Part shown: piece by piece, positions 44,281 to 50,710 of the stretch
How the letters are laid out: the number at the start of each line of letters is the position of its first letter
How positions within the stretch are numbered: position 1 is the first letter of the stretch
From: Comamonas serinivorans
Lineage (GTDB): Bacteria; Pseudomonadota; Gammaproteobacteria; Burkholderiales; Burkholderiaceae_C
Assembly: GCF_002158865.1 (NCBI RefSeq)
Contig: NZ_CP021455.1
Span: forward strand, 3,038,001 to 3,102,000
DNA: 64,000 bases
Direction of reading: 5' to 3'
Notes under the pieces: generated by a model
Told to the model about the DNA's origin: nothing
What the model saw: only the letters and a program-made list of their open reading frames with translations
Databases searched by the model: none
Program-made: the position numbers and the translations under genes

Positions 44281-45930
44281 TCAACGCACGGCAGCGCCCG
44301 TGCCGGCGCCCACGCCAGCAAGAGGGCCTGCCAGAGCGACGGGTGCAGTGCCGGACGCGGCAGGCGGTTGGGGTGACGGGGATGGCGAAGGCAGGGTCGC
44401 CGTCGCGGGCGCCGGAATGCGCTGCAGGCACAGCACGCAGGGCACGAGCAGCACGGCGACGACGGCGAACAGCCGGTAGACATCGGCCGCCGCGAGGATG
44501 CTGGCCTGCTGGGCCACGGCGCCGGCCAGGGTGTGCCACGACTCCGCCTGCGGCAGGCCGGGCCGCAGCAACGCGGCGTGGTCCAGCAACACCTCGCCGT
44601 GGAACTGGGTGCGCAGCGTCATCAGCTGGTTGATGACCGCGCTGCCGAACACCGAGCCCAGGGCGCGCAGCGTGTTGATGATGCCCGAGACATAGGCGCC
44701 CTCCTGAGGCGCCACCACGCTGGTGCCCAGGAACAGCAGGGGCACCACGGCCAGCGGCTGGCCCACGGCCTGCAGCACCTCGGCCCACAGGAACTGGTCC
44801 ACCCGCCACTCGCTGCTGACGCCCGAGCCCAGCCAGCAGGCCCCCGCGATGCACACCAGGCCCAGCACGAACAGGTGCCGCGCATCGACCCAGCGCTGGT
44901 AGAGCAGCAGCGCCACCACCGAGCCCAGCACCAGCTGGGGCAGGCCCACGATCAAGCCGATGGGGGCGATCTGCGCCATGCGAAAGCCCGGCCCGTGCGC
45001 CAGCACGTTCGCCGGCAGGGCCACGGCCGTGGACAAGGTGATCAACAGGCAGAAGAACACGGTGAACCCCAGGCCCAGGTTGCGCCGGCCCAGCAGCTGC
45101 AGCCGGACGAAGGGCGCGGGGTGGTGCCACTCGCTGAACAGGAACAGCGCGGTCAGCACCAGCCCGGACGCAAGCGCTGTGACGATCAGTGGCGACTGGA
45201 ACCAGTCCAGCCGCACGCCCTGGTCCAGCCCCACCACCAGCAGGGCCAGGCCGGGTATGCCCACGGCCATGCCCAGCCAGTTGGCCTGCTTCAGGCGCGA
45301 CAAGGCCGGCGGCATGGCCGGAACGCCCCAGCTCACCAGGGCCATGGCCACCAGCCCCAGCGGGATGACGTGCCAGTACACCCAGCGCCAGTCCTCCAGC
45401 CGGTCCACGCACAGCGCGGCCAGCCACAGCGCCACGTTGGGTGCGAACGTCGCCGTCATCGCATACAGCGCCAGGCCATGCAATCGGATCGCGGGGGGCA
45501 GAAAGCGCAGCGCCGACATCATCAGCAGCGGAATCAAGGCCCCCGCGAACAGCCCCTGTAGGGCCCGCAACGCCAGCAGCAGGTGCAGGTTGTGCACCAG
45601 CGGCAGCACCGCAGCCAGCAGCAGGGCCACGCCCAGGGCGCCGTTGTGCACGCGGCGCAGCGAGAAGGTGATGGCGAACCAGGTCGCGAACGGCATGGCT
45701 GCCAGCTCGCCGGCAAAGTACGCCGTGTTCAGCCACGCGGCATCGTCCGTGGCCAGACCCAGCGCGCCTTGCACGTCGGCCAGCACCAGCCCCGGCACGC
45801 GGTTGTTCAGCCCCGACACCATGGCCGCGAGCAGCACGCCCAGCAAGCCCGCCGCCAGGCGCGGGCCGAACACCGGCCCCGCTGCTGCGCCGCCCGCGGT
45901 GGCGGTGGCGTTCACCTGCGCCGCGCTCAC
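44281..45930 (-). CDS. MFS drug exporter of the DHA2 family (EmrB-like)
   Basis: A proton-driven inner-membrane exporter, 549 residues with about 14 hydrophobic helices as in the DHA2 family. It has a GTG start that overlaps the outer-membrane gene's stop (GTGA). Visible are NNRVPGLVLADVQGALGLATDD, WLNTAYFAGELAAMPFATWFA and the motif around LRALQGLFAGALIPLLM. The N-terminal extension MSAAQVNATATAGGAAAG and the long Ala/Pro-rich tail (RIPAPATATLPSPSPSPQPP) are not part of the transport core. Substrates cannot be read from sequence. Confidence 0.93.
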   Translation of the reverse strand: MSAAQVNATATAGGAAAGPVFGPRLAAGLLGVLLAAMVSGLNNRVPGLVLADVQGALGLATDDAAWLNTAYFAGELAAMPFATWFAITFSLRRVHNGALGVALLLAAVLPLVHNLHLLLALRALQGLFAGALIPLLMMSALRFLPPAIRLHGLALYAMTATFAPNVALWLAALCVDRLEDWRWVYWHVIPLGLVAMALVSWGVPAMPPALSRLKQANWLGMAVGIPGLALLVVGLDQGVRLDWFQSPLIVTALASGLVLTALFLFSEWHHPAPFVRLQLLGRRNLGLGFTVFFCLLITLSTAVALPANVLAHGPGFRMAQIAPIGLIVGLPQLVLGSVVALLLYQRWVDARHLFVLGLVCIAGACWLGSGVSSEWRVDQFLWAEVLQAVGQPLAVVPLLFLGTSVVAPQEGAYVSGIINTLRALGSVFGSAVINQLMTLRTQFHGEVLLDHAALLRPGLPQAESWHTLAGAVAQQASILAAADVYRLFAVVAVLLVPCVLCLQRIPAPATATLPSPSPSPQPPAASGTAPVALAGPLAGVGAGTGAAVR

Positions 45931-47465
45931 GAGCGCACGTCCGGTTCAGCCGCGGGCACGGCTTGGGGGCTGCCCGCCTGCGCCGCGTCGGGCTGCAGCA
46001 GCTCGGGCGACCAACCGCCGCCCAACGCGCGGTACAGCCCCACCACGGACAGCGCCGACGCCGTGGCGCAGTCGGCCAGCGCGGCCTGGCTGCTCAGCAG
46101 CGAGCGCCGGGCCACCAGCACCGCGGTGAAGTCGGACACCCCTTCCTGATAGCCCTTCTGCGCCACGTCCAGGGCAACCTGGCTTTGCTGCTGCGCCTCG
46201 CGCAGCTTCACCTCGCGGGCGCGTTCGCTGGCATAGGCGCCCAGGGCGTCGTCGACTTCGTGCCAGGCGCGCAGCACCGTCTGCTGGTAGGCGATGGCCG
46301 CCAGCTGGTGGCGGGCCTCGCTCAGCGCCAGCTGGCTCTGCAGCCGCCCGCCCTGGAAGATCGGCAGGTGCAGCGTCGGCCCGACCGAAAACTGGCGCGA
46401 GGCCCAGCTGCCCAGGTCCGAGAGCTGGAACGCCTGCACGCCCAGGCTGCCACCCAGGCCGATGCGCGGGTAGAAGTCCGCCCGCGCCGCGCCGATGTCG
46501 GCTACGGCGGCCTGCAGCCGGGCGTTCGCCTGCAGGATGTCGGGGCGCGTGCGCGCCAGCTCGGACGACACGCCCACCGGCAGGCGAGCCGGCATCGCGG
46601 GCAGCGCGGCATCAACCAGCCGGTCGTTCAGCTCGCGCGGCGGCCAGCCCAGCAGCAAGGCCAGCGCGTTCATCAGGGTGTCGCGCTGGTGCTGCAGCTG
46701 CAGCAGGCTGGCCTCGATGCCCGCGAGGTCGGCGCGCGCCGCAGCGGCATCGAAGCGCGTGGCCACGCCATTGCGGGCCCGGCTCTCGGCCATGCGCAGC
46801 AGGTCCTGGGCAATGCGCTGGTTGTCCTGGGCGATGGCCGTCTGGGCCTGTGCGCCGCGCAGCAGCAGGTAGGTGCGCGCCACTTCGGCCGCCACCGACA
46901 CGCGCACCGCTTCCTGCCCATAGGCCACGGCCTGCAGCTGCATGCGTGCCGAGGTTTCGACCTGCCGCAGGTGGCCCCACAGATCCAGCTCCCAGCCGGC
47001 CTGCAGGCCCAGCGTCCAGGTGCTGCTGCCCGCCGTGGGGGCACCCAGCCGGTGCAGGGGCGAGTGCTCGCTGAGGCCCGAGCGCGTGTAGCCGGCCGTC
47101 GCGGCCAGTTGCGGCGCCCGGTTGGCGCTGACCAGCCCGAGCTGCGCCCGGCTTTCATCGATGCGGGCCACGGCCGCGCGCAGGTCCAGGTTGCGGGTGC
47201 CGGCCTCGCCTTCCAGCGCGGTCAGCGTGGCGTCGTTGAACAGCCGCCACCAGGGTGACGGCGGCGCCGATGCGTCGAGCGCGGGCTGGGCGGCCACCGT
47301 CGCCGCGCGGGCCTGCAGCGCCGCGGTCGGGGTGTCGAGGTGGGGCGGGGGCAGCTGCGGATCGGTCATGCAGCCGGCCAGCAGCAACGGCACGAGCACC
47401 ACCGACCACCGGCCTGGCGCAGGGGCGCCAGCTCGGTTGGGGTGAACCAGGGAATCAGTCGTCAT
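45927..47465 (-). CDS. Outer-membrane efflux lipoprotein, NodT/OprM family
   Basis: The outer-membrane channel of the exporter, 512 residues. The lipobox is LLLAGCMTD with Cys32, so it is lipid-anchored. The two halves of the TolC-like fold are visible: WRLFNDATLTALEGEAGTRNLDLRAAVARIDESRAQLG and RARLQAAVADIGAARADFYPRIGLGGSLGVQAF with the typical PxLxxxxxxxxxx region. First gene of the operon, about 43 nt after the predicted transcription start. Confidence 0.93.
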   Translation of the reverse strand: MTTDSLVHPNRAGAPAPGRWSVVLVPLLLAGCMTDPQLPPPHLDTPTAALQARAATVAAQPALDASAPPSPWWRLFNDATLTALEGEAGTRNLDLRAAVARIDESRAQLGLVSANRAPQLAATAGYTRSGLSEHSPLHRLGAPTAGSSTWTLGLQAGWELDLWGHLRQVETSARMQLQAVAYGQEAVRVSVAAEVARTYLLLRGAQAQTAIAQDNQRIAQDLLRMAESRARNGVATRFDAAAARADLAGIEASLLQLQHQRDTLMNALALLLGWPPRELNDRLVDAALPAMPARLPVGVSSELARTRPDILQANARLQAAVADIGAARADFYPRIGLGGSLGVQAFQLSDLGSWASRQFSVGPTLHLPIFQGGRLQSQLALSEARHQLAAIAYQQTVLRAWHEVDDALGAYASERAREVKLREAQQQSQVALDVAQKGYQEGVSDFTAVLVARRSLLSSQAALADCATASALSVVGLYRALGGGWSPELLQPDAAQAGSPQAVPAAEPDVRS

Positions 47466-47505
47466 GAAGGGGACGCAGGCGCAGCGGGGTGCCTGCTTGA
47501 ATAAA

Positions 47506-47515
47506 ACCGATCGGT
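47506..47515. promoter_or_regulatory. TetR-type operator, efflux side
   Basis: The perfect palindrome ACCGATCGGT inside the longer shared sequence ATAAAACCGWTCGGTA. It lies at the expected start of efflux transcription. The same sequence, with one central change, recurs exactly 100 bp away at the tetR promoter. Confidence 0.8.
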
Positions 47516-47544
47516 ACTATAACGGTTCAGCCTCATCCATGCAA
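47516..47544 (-). promoter_or_regulatory. Promoter of the efflux operon
   Basis: On the minus strand: TTGCAT (47544-47539), a 17-bp spacer and TATAGT (47521-47516). The operator follows directly. Confidence 0.78.
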
Positions 47545-47591
47545 GAGCACCATATCATTCATTAGCCCTTATCATAAGCACTGTGCGCTTG

Positions 47592-47620
47592 TTGATTTTG
47601 ATAAAACCGTTCGGTATAGT
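47592..47620 (+). promoter_or_regulatory. Promoter of the tetR gene
   Basis: TTGATT (47592-47597), a 17-bp spacer and TATAGT (47615-47620). The -10 box is the same as that of the divergent efflux promoter. Confidence 0.75.
47606..47615. promoter_or_regulatory. TetR-type operator, repressor side
   Basis: The palindrome ACCGTTCGGT within the promoter spacer, overlapping the -10 box by one base. It would permit autoregulation. Confidence 0.8.
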
Positions 47621-47633
47621 CTCATCGACAGGC

Positions 47634-48329
47634 ATGATTGCCGCTTTGCCCTGCCCGCCCCTGTCCGACATGCCGCCGCCCCCTGCCGACCCCTCCCCCA
47701 AATCGCTGGCCATCCTCGAGGCCGCCTCCCGCGTGTTCCTGGCGCACGGCTTCAGCGCCGCCACCACCGACATGATTCAGCGCGAGGCCAAGGTTTCCAA
47801 GGCCACGATGTACGCCTGCTTCCCGACCAAGGAGGCCTTGTTCGCCGCCGTCATCGAGCGCCAATGCGCGGGCACGCACCAGGCCGTCAGCGCCATCGCG
47901 GTGGTGCCCGGCAACTTGGCCAAGACGCTGACCGACATCGGCCTGGCCTACCTCCGGATCGTGCTGTCGCCCGAGGGGCTGGCGCTGCTGCGCGTGATCG
48001 TGGCCGACGCGCCGCGCTTTCCCGACCTGGCACGGCGCTTTCACCTGGCGGGGCCGCGGGTCATCATCGGCATGCTGGCCGAGCGGCTGGGCCAGGCGGC
48101 CCAGGCCGGCGAGGTCAACGTGCAGGCGGTGGGCATCGACGCGGCGGCCGCCCTGTTCATCAGCCTGGTGCGCGGCGAAGGCCAGCTGGAATGCCTGATG
48201 CACCCCGAATCGCACCCCTCGGCCGAACAACTGGACCGCTGGGTGCGGCTGGCGGTGACCACCTTCATGGCCGCTTTCGGCACGCCGGGCCGGGGGACCC
48301 AGGCCCCGGCATCGCCCGTCATGGCGTAA
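47634..48329 (+). CDS. TetR-family repressor of the efflux operon
   Basis: About 231 residues from ATG 47634; ATG 47670 (219 residues) is a fair alternative. The frame extends to 47583, but that part includes the promoter. With transcription starting near 47627, the 47634 start would have almost no leader, and neither start has a ribosome site. The helix-turn-helix is AILEAASRVFLAHGFSAATTDMIQREAKVSKATMYACFPTKEALF, and the C-terminal ligand domain is of the AcrR/AefR type (GLAYLRIVLSPEGLALLRVIVADAPRFPDLARRF). It is divergent from the exporter, with matching operators at both promoters. Confidence 0.92.
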   Translation: MIAALPCPPLSDMPPPPADPSPKSLAILEAASRVFLAHGFSAATTDMIQREAKVSKATMYACFPTKEALFAAVIERQCAGTHQAVSAIAVVPGNLAKTLTDIGLAYLRIVLSPEGLALLRVIVADAPRFPDLARRFHLAGPRVIIGMLAERLGQAAQAGEVNVQAVGIDAAAALFISLVRGEGQLECLMHPESHPSAEQLDRWVRLAVTTFMAAFGTPGRGTQAPASPVMA

Positions 48330-48352
48330 GGTCTTGCGGCACATTTGACTGC

Positions 48353-48400
48353 AGTATCCAGGCAATCCCGTTGCCCATAAAACGGTAATCGACCGATACT
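48353..48400. repeat. 48-bp palindromic element, copy M
   Basis: AGTAT 48353-48357, CCGTT 48368-48372, AACGG 48381-48385, ATACT 48396-48400. All four arms perfect. It starts 23 bp after the tetR stop. Confidence 0.92.
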
Positions 48401-48433
48401 GACCACGATTCATCCAATGATCGGTGAAGTCAC

Positions 48434-48454
48434 GAATGCGAACCACTCGCACCG
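48434..48454. promoter_or_regulatory. Fur-box-like site upstream of the iron-binding protein
   Basis: AATGCGAAC-C-ACTCGCA: about 15 of 20 positions agree with the stronger box at 9161-9181. It is 42 bp before the ATG of the iron-binding protein gene. Inferred Fur operator. Confidence 0.6.
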
Positions 48455-48495
48455 CCCGTATCATCGCGACCCCGCCCCAAGCATGAAGGAGAGAG

Positions 48496-49539
48496 ATGAC
48501 ACACCGCTTCGCCATCGCCGCGCTGGCCCTGGCCGCCCTGGGCTCGGCCCACGCCGCCGAGGACAAGGTCCTGAACCTCTATTCGGCGCGTCATTACGCG
48601 TCTGACGAGGCGCTCTACAACAACTTCACCCAGGCCACGGGCATCAAGATCAACCGCGTCGACGCCGACGACGCCGGCATCATCGCGCGCCTCAAGGCCG
48701 AGGGCAGCGCCTCTCCGGCCGACGTGATCCTGCTGGTCGACGCCGCCCGCCTGTGGCGCGGCGAGGAAGATGGCCTGTTCAAGCCCGTCAAGTCCGCCGT
48801 GCTCGAGGACAAGATCCCCGCCAACCTGCGCGCCGACGCCGTCGGCGACCAGGGCTCCCCCTGGTTCGGGCTGTCCACGCGCGCTCGCGTCATCGTCTAC
48901 GACCCGGCCCGCGTGAAGGCCGGCGACGTCGACAGCTACGAAAAACTCGCCGATCCCAAGCTCAAGGGCATGCTCTGCATCCGCTCCGGCTCGCACCCCT
49001 ACAACCTCAGCCTGTTCGGCGCCGTGCTGCAGCACATGGGCGCGCCCAAGACCGAAGACTGGCTCAAAGGCATGGTGGCCAACATGGCACGCGCGCCCAA
49101 GGGCGGCGACACCGACCAGATCAAGGGCGTGGCCTCGGGCGAATGCGGCGTGGCCGTGTCCAACAGCTACTACTTGGCCCGCCTCATGCGCTCGACCAAG
49201 CCCGAAGACCAGGCCGTGGTCAACAAGGTGAAGGTGGTGTTCCCCAACCAGGGCAGCTGGGGCACGCACGTGAACGTGGCCGGCGCCGCCGTGGCCAAGC
49301 ACGCCAAGCACCCCGACAACGCCGTCAAGTTCCTGGAGTACCTGGTCAGCCCGCAAGCGCAGGACTACTTCGCCAACGGCAACAACGAATGGCCGGTGGT
49401 CAAGGGCATCGCCTTCAACAACCCGGCCCTGCAGCAGATGACGGGCGGCAGCTTCAAGAGCGAAACCATCCCCATCAGCGCCGTGGGCCGCAACCAGACC
49501 CAGGTGCAGCAGATGCTGGACCGCGTCGGCTTCAAGTGA
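48496..49539 (+). CDS. Ferric iron ABC transporter substrate-binding protein (FutA/FbpA family)
   Basis: A periplasmic Fe(III)-binding protein of 347 residues with signal peptide MTHRFAIAALALAALGSAHA. Conserved features: LNLYSARHYASDEALYNNF near the N-terminus, and the iron-ligand tyrosine pair in VAVSNSYYLARLMRS. The fold is complete through NNEWPVVKGIAFNNPAL. The start follows an AAGGAG site. Permease and ATPase genes normally follow; here there are none, so it is an orphan that must use a transporter encoded elsewhere. Confidence 0.93.
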   Translation: MTHRFAIAALALAALGSAHAAEDKVLNLYSARHYASDEALYNNFTQATGIKINRVDADDAGIIARLKAEGSASPADVILLVDAARLWRGEEDGLFKPVKSAVLEDKIPANLRADAVGDQGSPWFGLSTRARVIVYDPARVKAGDVDSYEKLADPKLKGMLCIRSGSHPYNLSLFGAVLQHMGAPKTEDWLKGMVANMARAPKGGDTDQIKGVASGECGVAVSNSYYLARLMRSTKPEDQAVVNKVKVVFPNQGSWGTHVNVAGAAVAKHAKHPDNAVKFLEYLVSPQAQDYFANGNNEWPVVKGIAFNNPALQQMTGGSFKSETIPISAVGRNQTQVQQMLDRVGFK

Positions 49540-49568
49540 GCGCCGCGCTGAACGCTTGACGGTTTGAG

Positions 49569-49616
49569 AGTATGGGCCGGTTGCCGATAAAAATTCATCG
49601 GAAGCCGGCCCATACT
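49569..49616. repeat. 48-bp palindromic element, copy N (paired arm change, near-complete hairpin)
   Basis: AGTAT 49569-49573, CCGAT 49584-49588, ATCGG 49597-49601, ATACT 49612-49616. The changed inner arms still pair, and the 10-bp spacers are complementary at 8 of 10 positions. It starts 29 bp past the stop of the iron-binding protein. Confidence 0.92.
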
Positions 49617-50070
49617 GCTTCATCCTCCCTACCCAGCCTCTCACGGACGTCGCTTCGCGCCGCCCAGCGAGCCGTGCGATGACCGGGCACCCCATCGCGT
49701 GTGCGGCCCCGCTTGCGCCTCCGCCGTTGGGTACAAAGAGCGCCTCGAGGTGATCGCGCGCAGCATGGCCCAATGGCCGCCTTGCACCGGCCGTCGAGCG
49801 CTGACCTCTGACCTGTCTGTCGTCCCTCGGCCCCGGCGATGGTGGTGAAGGTCGAGACGCGCCCTGCATCGCCTGCCCCCTGAGTGTTGCCACGCCAAGC
49901 CCCCAAGCCGTACCAGGCACACCGCCCGCCCACGCGCGGCCACGCGGTATCGCCTGGCAGCACCGGGCGGCGAGCCTGCCGCCACTTGCGACGCGCGCAG
50001 CGGCGGCCCGCGTTGCGGGCGCCTGGCCTGTGCACAATCGCTGGCATCGCAACCACGGCCTCGCGCTCCG
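49617..50070. other. Intergenic stretch upstream of the phospholipid operon
   Basis: About 450 bp with no recognisable gene. Short frames on both strands lack family-like sequence. The operon promoter should be here, but I cannot pick convincing boxes in the GC-rich sequence. Confidence 0.4.
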
Positions 50071-50688
50071 GTGTCCATCTACCAACTCAAGCCCCGCTTC
50101 CAAGCCCTGCTGCGCCCCCTGGTGCAGCGGCTGGCCCAGGCGGGCGTCACCGCCAACCAGGTCACCGTGCTGGCCTGCGCCGTATCCGTTGCGCTGGGGC
50201 TGGGCCTGTACGCGGCGGCCGCGCCGGCCTGGGCCTATGGGCTGATTCCGCTGTGGATGCTGCTGCGCATGGCGCTCAACGCCGTCGACGGCATGCTGGC
50301 GCGCGAACACGGGCAACAAACGGCGCTGGGCGCCTTCCTCAACGAATTGACCGACGTGGTGTCGGACGCTGCGCTCTACCTGCCGTTTGCACTGGTAGCA
50401 CCCTTCAGCGGGCTGTGGGTGGGCGTGGTGATCGTGCTCGCCGGCCTGTCCGAGTTCGCCGGCGCCCTGGGGCCCACAGTGGGCGCCTCGCGCCGCTACG
50501 ACGGCCCGCTGGGCAAAAGCGACCGCGCGTTCGTCTTCGGCGCCCTGGGCCTGTACGTGGCGCTGGGCGGCCCGCTGCCCGGCTGGAGCAGCGCCCTGAT
50601 GCCACTGCTGGCGGCCTTGATCGCCTGGACCACCGTGCGCCGCATCCGCCAGGCCCTGATCGAGGCCGCTTCCCATTCGCGTCGATGA
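50071..50688 (+). CDS. ynbA: CDP-alcohol phosphatidyltransferase, YnbA-like
   Basis: An integral membrane enzyme of 205 residues with a GTG start. It joins a CDP-diacylglycerol to an alcohol to make a phospholipid. The family motif is NAVDGMLAREHGQQTALGAF followed by LNELTDVVSDAALYLP: the DG-x2-AR part is intact, but the usual first Asp of G-x3-D-x3-D is Asn (GAFLNELTD), with the later Asp residues present. About six hydrophobic helices. First of six genes with 22-bp spacing or overlaps. The gene set matches E. coli ynbA/C/D/B. The alcohol used is not evident. Confidence 0.82.
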   Translation: MSIYQLKPRFQALLRPLVQRLAQAGVTANQVTVLACAVSVALGLGLYAAAAPAWAYGLIPLWMLLRMALNAVDGMLAREHGQQTALGAFLNELTDVVSDAALYLPFALVAPFSGLWVGVVIVLAGLSEFAGALGPTVGASRRYDGPLGKSDRAFVFGALGLYVALGGPLPGWSSALMPLLAALIAWTTVRRIRQALIEAASHSRR

Positions 50689-50710
50689 ATCCCCCGAGAA
50701 GGAGCCCCGC

